In this document: piece after piece, positions 1-9,425 of the stretch
How the letters are laid out: each line of letters opens with the position of its first letter
How positions within the stretch are numbered: position 1 is the stretch's first letter
From: Telluria aromaticivorans
Lineage (GTDB): Bacteria; Pseudomonadota; Gammaproteobacteria; Burkholderiales; Burkholderiaceae_D
Assembly: GCF_013003915.1 (NCBI RefSeq)
Contig: NZ_JABAIV010000001.1
Location: 992,001 to 1,056,000, forward strand
Reading direction: 5' to 3'
Length of the DNA stretch: 64,000 bases
Program-made: the position numbers and the translations under genes
The notes under the pieces: generated by a model
Databases searched by the model: none
What the model saw: the letters and a program-made list of their open reading frames with translations, nothing else
What the model was told of the DNA's origin: nothing

Positions 1-634
1 TATCCAGGATGCGCAGCGGGTTGCTGTGCAGGCGGCGCTTGGCTTCCGCATCGAGCACCGCTTCGTTCTGCTCGAAAAAGGCGATCAGGTCGGCGCGGTG
101 GCGCTGGCGCTCGTCGGCATTGCCGATCGAGTTCAGTTCGAGGCGCACGTTCTGCAGGCCCAGGTCATCCCACAGGCGGCGGCACAGCATGATCAGTTCT
201 GCGTCGATGTCCGGGCCCGAGAAACCAACGGCTTCGGCGCCGAACTGGAAGAACTGGCGGTAGCGGCCGCGCTGCGGACGCTCATGGCGGAACATCGGGC
301 CCTTGTACCACAGGCGTTTCGGGCCGTCGTAGACCAGGTTATGTTCGAGCACCGCGCGCACGACGCTGGCCGTGCCTTCAGGGCGCAGGGTCAGCTGGTC
401 GCCGTTCATCGAATCTTCGAACGAGTACATCTCTTTTTCGACGATGTCGGTCACGGCGCCGATGGCGCGCGCGAACAAAGATGTGTCCTCGACGATGGGG
501 GTCACGATCTTCTGGTAGCCGTAGCTTTTCAGGATCGTTTCGGCGGTGTTCTCGAACAGCTCCCACATCGGCGCATCGGCCGGGAGGATGTCGTTCATGC
601 CTTTGACGGCGACGATTTTTTCTGGTTTGGACAT
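1..634 (-). CDS. hisS: Histidyl-tRNA synthetase, N-terminal part (cut by window edge)
   Basis: Class II aminoacyl-tRNA synthetase that charges tRNA-His in the cytoplasm. Reading the minus strand from the ATG at 634 gives [18 protein letters not shown], the typical HisS start. About 210 residues are present before the gene leaves the window at position 1. The class II motif 2 region ([14 protein letters not shown] followed by [15 protein letters not shown]) is visible, so the catalytic core is intact as far as it can be read. It is the last gene seen of the ndk-rlmN-pilW-rodZ-ispG-hisS series, all on the minus strand. The leader between ispG and hisS carries a family A repeat (651-735), which would lie in the hisS 5' untranslated region if the genes are co-transcribed. 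Confidence 0.97.
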   Translation of the reverse strand, partial: MSKPEKIVAVKGMNDILPADAPMWELFENTAETILKSYGYQKIVTPIVEDTSLFARAIGAVTDIVEKEMYSFEDSMNGDQLTLRPEGTASVVRAVLEHNLVYDGPKRLWYKGPMFRHERPQRGRYRQFFQFGAEAVGFSGPDIDAELIMLCRRLWDDLGLQNVRLELNSIGNADERQRHRADLIAFFEQNEAVLDAEAKRRLHSNPLRILD

Positions 635-650
635 TAATTTAATCTTTCTT

Positions 651-735
651 GTAGGGTGGGCGGGTTCCCCGCCCACGCGGTCAACCTACGCTTGCACTGG
701 TTGACCGCGTGGGCGGCGGAGCCGCCCACCCTACG
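651..735. repeat. Family A intergenic repeat, copy 1
   Basis: Short imperfect palindrome starting GTAGGGTGGGCGGG and ending CCGCCCACCCTAC. The middle contains CCACGCGGTCAACC and its complement GGTTGACCGCGTGG, so the whole unit can fold as one long hairpin. Each end can also fold alone. It sits 16 bp after the ispG stop and 16 bp before the hisS start. No coding capacity is evident. Confidence 0.9.
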
Positions 736-751
736 AACAGCCATGGTTACT

Positions 752-2047
752 TTATTCCGCCACTACCTGGCGGCTGTAATTCTTCTCGACGTAATTCATC
801 ACGATCGTCTTGAACTCGTCCACGATGCGCTCGCCGCGCAGGGTGGCGAATTTCTGGCCGTCGACGAATACCGGCGCGGCCGGCGATTCGCCCGTACCCG
901 GCAGGCTGATGCCGATGTTGGCGTGCTTCGATTCGCCCGGGCCGTTCACGATGCAGCCCATCACGGCCACGTTCATCGCTTCCACGCCCGGGTGGGTCTT
1001 TTTCCATTCCGGCATCTGCTCGCGCAGGAAGGTCTGGATGTTGTCGGCCAGTTCCTGGAACACGGTCGAGGTGGTGCGGCCGCAGCCCGGGCATGCGATC
1101 ACCATCGGGGTGAACTTGCGCAGGCCCATGGTCTGCAGGATTTCCTGGCCAACCACCACTTCGCGGGTGCGGTCGCCGCCCGGTTCCGGGGTCAGCGAAA
1201 TGCGGATGGTGTCGCCGATGCCCTCTTGCAGCAGCACCGACAGCGCGGCGGTCGAGGCGACGATGCCCTTGCTGCCCATGCCGGCCTCGGTCAGGCCCAG
1301 GTGCAGCGGGTAGTCGCAGCGGCGCGCCAGTTCGCGGTAGACCGCGATCAGGTCCTGCACACCCGAGACCTTGCACGACAAGATGATCTTGTCGCGCGCC
1401 AGGCCCACTTCTTCGGCGCGCATGGCGTTCTCGATGGCCGAGGTAATCAAGGCTTCGTACATCACGGCCTGCGCGGTCCACGGGGTGGCGCGCGACGCAT
1501 TTTCGTCCATGATGCGCGCCAGCAGCGACTGGTCCAGGCTGCCCCAGTTCACGCCGATGCGCACCGGCTTGTCGTACTTTGCCGCGATCTCGATCATCTG
1601 GGCGAACTGGGTGTCGCGCTTGGCGCCCTGCCCAACGTTGCCCGGGTTGATGCGGTATTTCGACAGCGCCTGCGCGCATTCCGGATAGTCGCGCAGCAGC
1701 AGGTGGCCGTTGTAGTGGAAGTCGCCCACCAGCGGGGTGTCGATTTCCATGCGATCGAGCTGTTCGCGGATCGCCGGCACGGCCGCGGCCGCGGCCGGGG
1801 TGTCCACGGTGATGCGGACGATTTCGGAGCCGGCGCGCGCCAGCTCCTTCACCTGGATCGCCGTGCCGATCGCGTCGGCGGTGTCGGTATTGGTCATCGA
1901 CTGCACTACGACTGGAGCATCGCCGCCGACCCAGACCTTGCGCTCGCCGTGCGAGACCAGCACCTTGCGGCGCATGCGGCGCGGCAGCGGTCCGGAAGGA
2001 ATCGGCTCACCCATGCACGGCGCGTTCAACATCATGTTCTGTTCCAT
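752..2047 (-). CDS. ispG: 4-hydroxy-3-methylbut-2-enyl diphosphate synthase (flavodoxin-dependent)
   Basis: Penultimate enzyme of the MEP isoprenoid pathway. It reductively converts methylerythritol cyclodiphosphate to HMBPP using a [4Fe-4S] cluster. The 431-residue product matches the family in length and carries the N-terminal VQSMTNTDT motif and TIM-barrel stretches such as FHYNGHLLL and INPGNVG. The C-terminal cluster ligands appear as [13 protein letters not shown] and [11 protein letters not shown]. The start [10 protein letters not shown] lies 9 bp after the rodZ stop, so the two genes are probably co-transcribed. The rodZ-ispG-hisS order is common in proteobacteria. Confidence 0.97.
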   Translation of the reverse strand: MEQNMMLNAPCMGEPIPSGPLPRRMRRKVLVSHGERKVWVGGDAPVVVQSMTNTDTADAIGTAIQVKELARAGSEIVRITVDTPAAAAAVPAIREQLDRMEIDTPLVGDFHYNGHLLLRDYPECAQALSKYRINPGNVGQGAKRDTQFAQMIEIAAKYDKPVRIGVNWGSLDQSLLARIMDENASRATPWTAQAVMYEALITSAIENAMRAEEVGLARDKIILSCKVSGVQDLIAVYRELARRCDYPLHLGLTEAGMGSKGIVASTAALSVLLQEGIGDTIRISLTPEPGGDRTREVVVGQEILQTMGLRKFTPMVIACPGCGRTTSTVFQELADNIQTFLREQMPEWKKTHPGVEAMNVAVMGCIVNGPGESKHANIGISLPGTGESPAAPVFVDGQKFATLRGERIVDEFKTIVMNYVEKNYSRQVVAE

Positions 2048-2056
2048 GCTCAGGCT

Positions 2057-3088
2057 TTATTTCAGTGCAAGGCGGGCGATGGTCTTGCCCGGCACCTGCG
2101 GCAGCTCGACACTCGCGCCGCGCAGGGTGGCCGATACGGCCGTCGGGTTGCCGACCACCAGCTTGACCGGCTCGGCGACGTCGATGGTTTCGGTCGATCC
2201 GGCCTTGACCAGGCGCGAGATCAGCGGCTTGCCGCCCTTGGCGGGACGCACTTCGATCCAAGCATCTTCGCGCACGTTGAAGACCAGCGCGTTGGCGCCG
2301 GCTGCTGCGGCAGGCGTGGCGGCCGCTGGTGCGGCCAGGGTCGCTGCGACCGGGGTTGCCGGTGCCGCGCCAGGCGGGGTAGCGGCAGGCGCCGGGCCGG
2401 GAGCGGTTGCCGGCGCGGTGGCGGCCGGTGCGACCGGCGTGGTGGCGGGCGCAGTCGCTGGCGCATTGCCCGGTGCAGTGGCAGGCGAGGTGTTTTCCGA
2501 ACCCGGCGCAGGCACCGAGATCAGCGGCACGGACGGGTTCAGCAGCGGATCCTGGGTTGCCGGCATGGCGGCGCCCGGGGTCGTGACCACCGGGTTTTCG
2601 AGCACGGCGCCGGTATCGGCATCCTGCTGGCCGGTCGGAATCAGTCCGAAATGCCAGAGCGCGGCGCCGGCGGCGAGCACCGCGATGGCGCCGGCGATCA
2701 GGCCCACCGGGACGCGCGAGCGCTTGCCGCCGATCGGGAAGCGGCTCTGCGAGAACGCGGCCGGGCGCTGCTCGCGGCGCGGGATCGAGGCGGCTGCGCC
2801 AGCCTGGGCTTCCGGGGGCATGTTCATTTCGATCTTGGCCACCAGCGGGGCGGCGTCGATCTTCAGCAGCTTGGCATAGGCGCGCACGAAACCGCGCGTC
2901 ACGGCCGGGCTCGGCAGTGAAGCGTAGTTGCCGGCTTCCAGCGCCATTACCTGGCGCGGCGCGAGTTTCAGCTGGTCGGCCACCTGCTCCACGCTCCAGC
3001 CCATCGCTTCGCGTTGGGACTGCAGGGTCTTGCCAGGAAGTCCAGCGTCGTTGCCCGGGGTCGCGGGCTGGTCTGCATGCTCGTTCAT
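2057..3088 (-). CDS. rodZ: RodZ-like cell-shape protein (HTH plus DUF4115)
   Basis: Membrane-bound morphogenesis factor of the MreB elongasome. Residues about 15-85 form a Cro/C1-type helix-turn-helix (SQREAMGWSVEQVADQLKLA). One transmembrane helix follows near residue 130 (VPVGLIAGAIAVLAAGAALW). A long Ala/Pro/Thr-rich periplasmic linker (about residues 170-260) leads to the C-terminal RodZ/DUF4115 beta domain (EDAWIEVRPAKGGKPLISRLV). At 343 residues it is normal for the family. A GAGGA ribosome site precedes the ATG at 3088, 24 bp after pilW. The linker sequence is low complexity, so its exact length may vary between strains. Confidence 0.9.
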   Translation of the reverse strand: MNEHADQPATPGNDAGLPGKTLQSQREAMGWSVEQVADQLKLAPRQVMALEAGNYASLPSPAVTRGFVRAYAKLLKIDAAPLVAKIEMNMPPEAQAGAAASIPRREQRPAAFSQSRFPIGGKRSRVPVGLIAGAIAVLAAGAALWHFGLIPTGQQDADTGAVLENPVVTTPGAAMPATQDPLLNPSVPLISVPAPGSENTSPATAPGNAPATAPATTPVAPAATAPATAPGPAPAATPPGAAPATPVAATLAAPAAATPAAAAGANALVFNVREDAWIEVRPAKGGKPLISRLVKAGSTETIDVAEPVKLVVGNPTAVSATLRGASVELPQVPGKTIARLALK

Positions 3089-3112
3089 TGTCCTCGTCTC
3101 ACTCTGCTAGTG

Positions 3113-3901
3113 TTACTCATCAAAAGCGCCGCGCTCGAAAGCCTGGTACTCGGGCGATCCGGGAAAGCGGCGGCGCAGCTGGGCAGCCAGGCTCGCCTCG
3201 CGGCTGCGGTCGCCCAGCTTGCGCTGCACGCGCATCGCAAGCCAGACTGCGTCGGCCGACAGCGTGTCGAGTTTCGATGTCTCGATCAGGCGGCTAATAA
3301 AAAACCCGGCGCGGGTGTAATCGCGCCGCTCGTAATACACCCGCGCCAGGCCGGCATTCGTGGCCTGCAGTTCGGGGTTGTAACGCAGGGCCTCGAGCAG
3401 GTAGCGCTCGGCGGCCTCGCTGTTGCGGTTGCGCAGGCTGCACACGCCCGCATTCACCAGTGCGCTCACCGGCGTCTGGTAGGCGCGGTTGCGCAGCGCG
3501 GCGTCGAAATACGGCATGGCCTGCGCCGGCTTGTCCATCGACTGGCACAGGAAAGAGCCGTAGTTGTTGGACAGCTCGGGGTTGCCCGGCTCGAGTCGCA
3601 GCGCCTGCTGGTAATTCTCGTCGGCCAGCGGCAGCTGGCCCATCGCGGTGTAGATCAGGGCGCGCAGGCCGTAGGCCTCGGCATTGCCCGGCTCGACGGC
3701 GATCGCCTGCTTGACCTCGTCCAGGGCGATTTCGTACTTGCCGTCCTGGTAGTAACCGACGGCCAGCTGCACCCGGATCGAAGCACGCTTTTCAGTCGCC
3801 GTCTGGTCGGATGCGGTCTTGAGTTCCCCGCTGCCCGGGCTGGCGCAGGCAGCCAAGAGGCAGGAAAGAAGGATAGCGGCGACGCGGCCGGAGCGACCCA
3901 T
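3113..3901 (-). CDS. pilW: Type IV pilus biogenesis/stability lipoprotein PilW (PilF)
   Basis: Outer-membrane pilotin that assists assembly of the PilQ secretin. The product (262 aa) starts with a lipoprotein signal ending in the lipobox LLAAC at about residue 19. It continues as tandem TPR helices (AVGYYQDGKYEIALDEVKQAIAV, RALIYTAMGQLPLADENYQQAL, NYGSFLCQSMDKPAQAMPYFDAAL). The gene overlaps the rlmN stop by one base (TGATG), which indicates translational coupling. Pilus genes proper are not in this window. The position between rlmN and rodZ is the usual one in betaproteobacteria. Confidence 0.92.
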   Translation of the reverse strand: MGRSGRVAAILLSCLLAACASPGSGELKTASDQTATEKRASIRVQLAVGYYQDGKYEIALDEVKQAIAVEPGNAEAYGLRALIYTAMGQLPLADENYQQALRLEPGNPELSNNYGSFLCQSMDKPAQAMPYFDAALRNRAYQTPVSALVNAGVCSLRNRNSEAAERYLLEALRYNPELQATNAGLARVYYERRDYTRAGFFISRLIETSKLDTLSADAVWLAMRVQRKLGDRSREASLAAQLRRRFPGSPEYQAFERGAFDE

Positions 3902-5070
3902 CAGGACGGGATCTCCACGATGCGCCCGAAGTCGGCGCCGAACTTCTTCTGGTACTCGGCCATCTTCTCCATGCGCTCGGCCACGCGGGTACGATCCTGC
4001 ACTTCGCCGGCCAGCTGGCCGCAGGCCGCGTCGATGTCGTCGCCGCGCGTCTTGCGCACGGTGGTGACGATGCCGGCGTCCATCAGGATCTGCGCGAAGG
4101 CCTTGATGCGCGGGTTCTTCGAGCGGAACAGGCCCGACTCCGGGAACGGATTGAACGGGATCAGGTTAAACTTGCAGTTCAGGCCCACGACCGGGTCGGT
4201 GACCAGCGCGATCAGTTCGCGCGCATGCTCGTCGCTATCGTTGTAGTTGTCGAGCATGCAGTATTCGAAGGTGATGAAGTCGCGTGGCGCGAACTCCAGG
4301 TAACGCTTGCAGGCGGCCATCAGCTCGCGCAGCGGGTATTTCTTGTTGAGCGGTACCAGCACGTCGCGCAGGGCGTCGTTCGACGCGTGCAGCGACACGG
4401 CCAGCGCCACCGGCACGTCTTGCGCCAGCTTGTCGATGTTCGGCACGACGCCCGAGGTCGACAGGGTCACCCGGCGGCGCGACAGGCCGTAGGCGTTATC
4501 GTCGAGCATCATCTTGAGCGCGGTGGCGGTCGGCTCGTAGTTGAGCAGCGGCTCGCCCATGCCCATCATCACCACGTTGGTGATCTGGCGCTCGCCCTTC
4601 GGGCCGGGGTCGATACCCTTGGTCTTGCGCAGCTCGAACTCGGCCATCCACAGCTGGCCGATGATCTCGGCCACCGTCAGGTTGCGGTTGAAACCCTGCT
4701 TGCCGGTCGAGCAGAAGCGGCAGTTGACGGCGCAACCGGCCTGCGTGGAGATGCACAGCGTGCCGCGGTTTTCTTCCGGGATGAACACGGTTTCCACGGC
4801 ATTGCCATTGCCCACGTCAATCACCCATTTGCGGGTACCGTCGGTGGACGTATGGTCGCTGATGGCTTTTGGCGCTTCGACCGTGGCGCGGGTCTTGAGC
4901 TTTTCGCGCAGCGACTTGGCCAGGTCGGTCATGTCGTCGAAATTCGACGCACCGAACTGGTGGATCCAGCGCTGCAGCTGTTTGGCACGGAACGGCTTCT
5001 CACCCAGCTCGCCGCAATAGGCGACGAGTTGCGCGGGATCGAAGTCCAGCAGGTTAGTGAGAGTCGTCAT
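3901..5070 (-). CDS. rlmN: 23S rRNA/tRNA adenine-C2 methyltransferase RlmN
   Basis: Radical-SAM enzyme that methylates C2 of A2503 in 23S rRNA and A37 of some tRNAs. The radical-SAM CxxxCxxC motif is seen as CAVNCRFC (C113, C117, C120). A second conserved cysteine lies in [11 protein letters not shown] near the C terminus, where the family's methyl-carrying catalytic cysteine is found. The 389-residue length fits. Between ndk and rlmN there are 96 bp with an inverted repeat. The downstream pilW start overlaps the rlmN stop by one base. Confidence 0.97.
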   Translation of the reverse strand: MTTLTNLLDFDPAQLVAYCGELGEKPFRAKQLQRWIHQFGASNFDDMTDLAKSLREKLKTRATVEAPKAISDHTSTDGTRKWVIDVGNGNAVETVFIPEENRGTLCISTQAGCAVNCRFCSTGKQGFNRNLTVAEIIGQLWMAEFELRKTKGIDPGPKGERQITNVVMMGMGEPLLNYEPTATALKMMLDDNAYGLSRRRVTLSTSGVVPNIDKLAQDVPVALAVSLHASNDALRDVLVPLNKKYPLRELMAACKRYLEFAPRDFITFEYCMLDNYNDSDEHARELIALVTDPVVGLNCKFNLIPFNPFPESGLFRSKNPRIKAFAQILMDAGIVTTVRKTRGDDIDAACGQLAGEVQDRTRVAERMEKMAEYQKKFGADFGRIVEIPS

Positions 5071-5115
5071 GATGTTCTGGGTACCTAAAAATGATGCAAT
5101 AAAGCTTATACAGCC

Positions 5116-5148
5116 CCGCTCGCCGGGCCCGGGGCATCAGGCGAGCGG
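5116..5148. other. Inverted repeat between ndk and rlmN
   Basis: Perfect 9-bp arms CCGCTCGCC (5116-5124) and GGCGAGCGG (5140-5148) around a 15-base GC-rich loop. On the minus strand it follows the ndk stop by about 18 bp. No clear U-tract follows, so it may be a processing or attenuation hairpin rather than a full terminator. Confidence 0.5.
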
Positions 5149-5166
5149 TTCTTGATGCAGGAACTA

Positions 5167-5580
5167 TTACTTCACTTCTGGGAAGAAGTAAGCGATTTCG
5201 ACTTGTGCGGCTTCGACAGCGTCCGAACCGTGGACGGCGTTGGCGTCGATCGAATCGGCGAAATCGGCGCGGATGGTGCCTTTTTCAGCTTTCTTCGGAT
5301 CGGTCGCGCCCATCAGGTCGCGGTGCTTCAGGACGGCGTTTTCGCCTTCCAGGGCCTGGATCATGACTGGACCCGAGACCATGAAGTCGACCAGGTCCTT
5401 GAAGAAGCCGCGCTCTTTGTGGGCAGCGTAGAAGCCTTCAGCCTGCTCGCGCGACAGCTGGGTCATGCGGGCTGCAACGATCTTCAGGCCGGCTTGTTCG
5501 AAGCGGGTGTAGATCTGGCCGATCACGTTTTTTGCAACTGCATCTGGTTTGATGATCGACAGGGTGCGTTCGATTGCCAT
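5167..5580 (-). CDS. ndk: Nucleoside diphosphate kinase
   Basis: Transfers the gamma phosphate of ATP to other nucleoside diphosphates through a phosphohistidine. The ATG at 5580 gives [15 protein letters not shown], the usual family start. The open frame extends 26 codons further upstream but those codons match nothing known. The catalytic histidine is H117 in [12 protein letters not shown]. The 137-residue product has the normal length. It is the first gene of the minus-strand series towards hisS and is divergent from the Bax-inhibitor gene at 5813. Confidence 0.97.
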   Translation of the reverse strand: MAIERTLSIIKPDAVAKNVIGQIYTRFEQAGLKIVAARMTQLSREQAEGFYAAHKERGFFKDLVDFMVSGPVMIQALEGENAVLKHRDLMGATDPKKAEKGTIRADFADSIDANAVHGSDAVEAAQVEIAYFFPEVK

Positions 5581-5812
5581 GTAATAACTCCAATAGAAAG
5601 AAAGGTTAAAATCGAGAAATTCGTGAGAACGTTGAGAACTAATTTGGCGCTCAATCAACCTTCGATTTTACCATATATCCCTCATATAGCCGATATTGCG
5701 CCAGTAGCAAGCAAAGTGGTAGAGTTATAGGGTAAAACCGTCCTGTTTTCATCGCCGCTTAAGTTTACCCTTGTATGTTTGCAGTGACGCTCATCCACTA
5801 ACCGGAGGCACC

Positions 5813-6508
5813 ATGTTCCCAAATTCGCAACCACGCAGCACGATCGACCTGACCAAGGCCGGCCGTGGAGTCACGCGTAACAACGTCCTGCGCAACACCT
5901 ACTGGCTGCTCGCGCTGTCGATGATCCCGACCGTGCTCGGCGCCTTCATCGGCGTATCGATGGAATTGCCGATGCTCAGCGGCGGTTTCGGCTTCATCAT
6001 CTTCCTGGCCGTCGCGTTCGGTTTCATGTTCGCAATCGAAAAGACCAAGCACTCGGCGCTGGGCGTGGCCTTCCTGCTCGGCTTCACCTTCTTCATGGGC
6101 CTGATGCTCACGCCCCTGCTGCGCCACACCCTGGGCTATTCGAACGGCGGCACCCTGATCATGACCGCCTTCGGCGGCACGGCCTGCGTGTTCGCAGTGA
6201 TGGCAAGCATCGCCACCACCTCCAAGCGCGATTTCTCGGGCATGGGCAGCTGGCTGATGGCCGGCGTGGTCGTGATCCTGCTGGCGGCCGTCGCCAACAT
6301 CTTCCTGCAGATGTCGGTACTGTCGATCGTGATCTCGGTGCTGGCGATCGGTATCTTCTCGGCCTTCATCCTGTACGACGTGCAGCGCATCATCAACGGC
6401 GGCGAGACCAACTACATCTCGGCCACCCTGGCGATCTACCTGGACGTGTACAACATCTTCACCAGCCTGCTGCACCTGCTGGGCATCGGTGGCGGCGACC
6501 GCGATTAA
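5813..6508 (+). CDS. Bax inhibitor-1 / YccA family membrane protein
   Basis: Integral inner-membrane protein of the BI-1/YccA (LFG/TMBIM) family. Bacterial members act as pH-sensitive calcium leak channels or FtsH-related regulators. Seven hydrophobic helices can be read (for example NTYWLLALSMIPTVLGAFIG, FGFIIFLAVAFGFMFAI, VAFLLGFTFFMGLML). The C-terminal pattern FSAFILYDVQRIINGGETNYI is diagnostic and contains the conserved Asp of the pH sensor region. The start at 5813 has GGAGG at 5804-5808; a start 14 codons upstream has no comparable site. A rho-independent terminator follows 22 bp after the stop. Confidence 0.93.
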   Translation: MFPNSQPRSTIDLTKAGRGVTRNNVLRNTYWLLALSMIPTVLGAFIGVSMELPMLSGGFGFIIFLAVAFGFMFAIEKTKHSALGVAFLLGFTFFMGLMLTPLLRHTLGYSNGGTLIMTAFGGTACVFAVMASIATTSKRDFSGMGSWLMAGVVVILLAAVANIFLQMSVLSIVISVLAIGIFSAFILYDVQRIINGGETNYISATLAIYLDVYNIFTSLLHLLGIGGGDRD

Positions 6509-6529
6509 GCGCTTACAGCTGGCATCAGA

Positions 6530-6557
6530 AAGCCGACCCTCGAGGTCGGCTTTTTTT
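6530..6557 (+). terminator. Rho-independent terminator after the BI-1 gene
   Basis: Stem AGCCGACC / GGTCGGCT with loop CTCGA, followed by a run of seven T residues. It lies 22 bp after the stop codon at 6508 and immediately before a family A repeat. Confidence 0.9.
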
Positions 6558-6568
6558 CGGTCTTTGCT

Positions 6569-6720
6569 TAGGGTGGGCGTATTCCGGGCATTGCCCGAAA
6601 TTACCCTGCCCGCTTGGTGATAGCTGAGGGCCGAAACGCCGCGCAGGCTGCACTAGCGTGGGTTGAACGCGCGGGCGTTTGTATTTCCGGGCATTGCCCG
6701 AAAATACCCCGCCCACCCTG
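6569..6720. repeat. Family A intergenic repeat, copy 2 (with internal hairpins)
   Basis: Begins TTAGGGTGGGCG and ends CGCCCACCCTG. The motif CCGGGCATTGCCCGAAA occurs twice inside, about 100 bp apart, adding small hairpins absent from copy 1. It ends 7 bp from the rlmD stop codon. Confidence 0.85.
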
Positions 6721-6727
6721 CAGAAGC

Positions 6728-8095
6728 CTACTCGGCTGCTACTGGAACCGGCTTCTCGCCCAGCTCGAACACCGCAATCGACTCCACATGCGAGGTATGC
6801 GGGAACATGTTGCACACGCCCGCCTTCTTCAGCACATACCCGGCGCCATGCACCAGGATGCCCGCATCGCGCGCCAGGGTCGACGGACTGCACGAGACGT
6901 AGACGATCCGCTGCGGCATCAGGTCTTCGTGGGTCTTGCGCAGCTCGGCGAGCGCCTCAGCCAGCGCCATGGCGCCATCCCGCGGCGGGTCGACCAGCAT
7001 GCGCTCAAAATGGCCGAGGGCGACCAGGTCGTCCTTCGTCACCTCGAACAGGTTGCGGGTCGAGAACGAGGTCTTGGCCGCCAGGCCGTTGGCTTGCGCA
7101 TTTTCCAGCGCGCGCGTGGTCAGCGCCGTGCTGCCCTCGATGCCCACGACTTCGCGCGCCTGGGTCGCCAGCGGCAGCGTGAAGTTGCCAAGGCCGCAGA
7201 ACAGGTCGGCGACGCGGTCGGTTTTCTGCACGTCCAGCAGGCGCAGCGCTTTCGAGACCAGCACGCGGTTGATCTGGTGGTTCACCTGGGTGAAGTCGGT
7301 CGGCTTGAAGGGCATGCGGATGCCGAATTCGGGCAGCGTGTAATACAGCTCCTTGCCCAGCGGGTAGAACGGATAGGCGGTATCCGGGCCCTTCGTCTGC
7401 AGCCACCATTCGATGTTCCACTTGTCGGCAAAGGCCTTCACCAGCACTTCGTCGGCCGTGGTGAGCGGCGCCATGATGCGCATCACCAGCACGGTGCTCT
7501 CTTCGCCGATGGCGACCTCGATCTGCGGAACATCCCGGAACAGCGACATCGCACCTACCAGTTCGCGCAGCGGCACCAGCAGGCGGGCGACGTGGTCCGG
7601 CAGGATCTCGCAGGTGGTGATATCGGCCACCAGGGCCGAGCTGCGCTCGTGGAAGCCGACCAGCACCCCGCCCTTCTTCGGCACGTGGCGCAGCGACAGG
7701 CGCGCGCGGTAGCGGTAGTCCCAGGTCGGGCCGAACATCGGGCGCATGATCATCTCGGACTTCACCTTGCCGATATGCCAGAGGTTGTCCTCCAGCACGC
7801 GCTGCTTCATCGCGACCTGTGCCGACGGCTCCAGGTGCTGCATCGAGCAGCCGCCGCAGACGCCGAAATGGATGCACTTCGGCTCGACCCGCATCGACGA
7901 AGCGCGCTGCAGGGTGAGCATGCGGCCCGATTCCCAGTTCTTCTTCTTTTTCAGCGTTTCATAGCTGACGCGCTCGCCCGGCAGCGCGCCTTCGACAAAC
8001 ACGACCTTGCCCGGCGAGCCGTCTTCGTTCTCGAGGTGGCCGACGCCGCGCGCGTCCGCATCCAGGGATTTGATGTCGATAAAAATTTCTTGCAT
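6728..8095 (-). CDS. rlmD: 23S rRNA (uracil-1939-C5)-methyltransferase RlmD
   Basis: SAM-dependent enzyme that makes m5U1939 in 23S rRNA. The ATG at 8095 gives MQEIFIDIKSLDADARGVGH, the start of the N-terminal TRAM domain. An upstream start at 8203 would add 36 residues without similarity. The [4Fe-4S] ligands are visible as C74, C80 and C83 (CIHFGVCGGC), with a fourth probably in TTCEILPDH. The Rossmann motif DLFCGLGNFTLPLA and the catalytic-cysteine motif YVSCSPSTLARD follow. The 455-residue length is normal. Confidence 0.96.
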   Translation of the reverse strand: MQEIFIDIKSLDADARGVGHLENEDGSPGKVVFVEGALPGERVSYETLKKKKNWESGRMLTLQRASSMRVEPKCIHFGVCGGCSMQHLEPSAQVAMKQRVLEDNLWHIGKVKSEMIMRPMFGPTWDYRYRARLSLRHVPKKGGVLVGFHERSSALVADITTCEILPDHVARLLVPLRELVGAMSLFRDVPQIEVAIGEESTVLVMRIMAPLTTADEVLVKAFADKWNIEWWLQTKGPDTAYPFYPLGKELYYTLPEFGIRMPFKPTDFTQVNHQINRVLVSKALRLLDVQKTDRVADLFCGLGNFTLPLATQAREVVGIEGSTALTTRALENAQANGLAAKTSFSTRNLFEVTKDDLVALGHFERMLVDPPRDGAMALAEALAELRKTHEDLMPQRIVYVSCSPSTLARDAGILVHGAGYVLKKAGVCNMFPHTSHVESIAVFELGEKPVPVAAE

Positions 8096-8402
8096 GGCGA
8101 GAGAAAAAAGAATGGGCGGCAGGCCGGCCAGCGGGCGGGTGCCTGCGTGGGGGACGTTAGAAACAAAAAATGGGCTGAAGCGGCCCGGCGGGCATGATAG
8201 CAAGGAAACGGGGTGGGCGCTACAGCTTGGGTGGCTCTGCGGGCGCTGCGGTTAATGCGCGGCGGTTTTTCAGCTGGTTGTACTTGGCGGGACGTCGTAG
8301 TTTAAGTTTGGCGGCCAGGCGGCGTTGGCGCTTCATTCAGCGCTAACCCCAAAGACCGTCGCACCGGCGCAGGCCGGTGCCCAAGTTCCTCGCCCAAGCC
8401 GC
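8096..8402. other. Intergenic region between rlmD and rpoS
   Basis: About 300 bp with no convincing gene. It presumably carries the rlmD promoter. The only recognisable element is a degenerate family B hairpin at 8355-8380, close to the 3' end of rpoS. Confidence 0.6.
8355..8380. repeat. Family B hairpin repeat, degenerate copy
   Basis: ACCGTCGCACCGGCGCAGGC and the following GGTGC form a GCACCGG / CCGGTGC hairpin around CGCAGG. It resembles the better copies at 19683 and 23318. It lies 22 bp beyond the rpoS stop and could act as an mRNA 3' end structure. Confidence 0.6.
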
Positions 8403-9419
8403 CTACAAGAGCGAATCGCGAACAACCCCACGCGCCGCCATCGCGCGCTTGAGCTTGACCAGCGCCTCCTGCTGGATCTGCCTGACCCGCTCGCGCGTGA
8501 CGCCCATCTCCTCGGCCAGCGTCTCGAGCGTGGCCGGGTCATCGTTGTCGAGCCCGAAGCGGCGCGTGACGACCTGGCGCTGCTTGTCCGGCAGCCGGGA
8601 CAGCCAGTCGCGCACCAGCACCGTCATTTCGTGGTGTTCGGCCAGCACGTCGGGCATGGCTTCGCCATCGTCGGGCAGCATGTCCATCAGGCTGGATTGG
8701 GGGTCGTTGTCGAGCGGGGCGTCGAGCGAAGCGGCGTGTTCGGACAGGGCCAGGATGTCCTGCACTTCTTCCACCGGCCGTCCGACCAGGCTGGCGATGT
8801 CCTCGGCCGCGGCGTCCTTGCCGTCGTGTTTTTGTGCTTCCAGGTGGTATTTGGCGCGCAGCACCTGGTTCAGCTCACGCACCATGTGCACCGGCAGGCG
8901 CACCGTGCGAGCCTGGTTCATGATGGCGCGCTCGATGCTCTGGCGGATCCACCAGGTGGCGTAGGTGGAGAAACGGAAGCCGCGCTCGGGCTCGAACTTG
9001 TCGATCGCGCGCATCAGGCCGATATTGCCCTCTTCGATCAGGTCGAGCAGCACCACGCCGCGGTTGATGTAGTGCTTGGCGATCGAGACGACCAGGCGCA
9101 GGTTATGCTCGATCATCTTCTGGCGCGCCGGGAAGTCGCCGCCCTTGGCCCGGGTGGCGACCTGGCATTCCTCGCTTGCCGTGAGCAGCGCGCGGGTGCC
9201 GATCTGGTTCAGGTAGTGCTGGGTGGTGTCGGTTGCGAGCTCGGCCTGCAGGACCTTGCGCAGGTCATCGACGATGTCGGCCTCGGCGGAAGGCGGGACT
9301 TCCGCCTCGGCCGCCTCCTCGTCTTCGCCGCCGTCGGCCGCAAGCGCCCCCTCGCCTTCCGGCGTATCCGGAAACTCGTCCGTATCCTGCTGGTCGTGCG
9401 CGTGCGGCGGCTGCGTCAT
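8403..9419 (-). CDS. rpoS: RNA polymerase sigma factor RpoS (stationary phase/general stress)
   Basis: Group 2 sigma-70 factor of 338 residues. An acidic N terminus (about 55 residues rich in Asp/Glu) is followed by region 1.2 ([21 protein letters not shown]). Region 2 is clear ([34 protein letters not shown] and [17 protein letters not shown]), as are regions 3 and 4 ([39 protein letters not shown]). The large region 1.1 of RpoD is absent. Assignment to RpoS rests on this length and on the neighbours surE, pcm and nlpD. It starts 6 bp after nlpD. In other proteobacteria rpoS promoters lie inside nlpD, which may hold here. Confidence 0.96.
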   Translation of the reverse strand: MTQPPHAHDQQDTDEFPDTPEGEGALAADGGEDEEAAEAEVPPSAEADIVDDLRKVLQAELATDTTQHYLNQIGTRALLTASEECQVATRAKGGDFPARQKMIEHNLRLVVSIAKHYINRGVVLLDLIEEGNIGLMRAIDKFEPERGFRFSTYATWWIRQSIERAIMNQARTVRLPVHMVRELNQVLRAKYHLEAQKHDGKDAAAEDIASLVGRPVEEVQDILALSEHAASLDAPLDNDPQSSLMDMLPDDGEAMPDVLAEHHEMTVLVRDWLSRLPDKQRQVVTRRFGLDNDDPATLETLAEEMGVTRERVRQIQQEALVKLKRAMAARGVVRDSLL

Positions 9420-9425
9420 ACCATC

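Noticed and set aside
656..2920. A 754-codon plus-strand frame across ispG and rodZ
   Set aside because: Antisense of two confident genes, His/Arg-rich and low complexity; no ribosome site or known motif.
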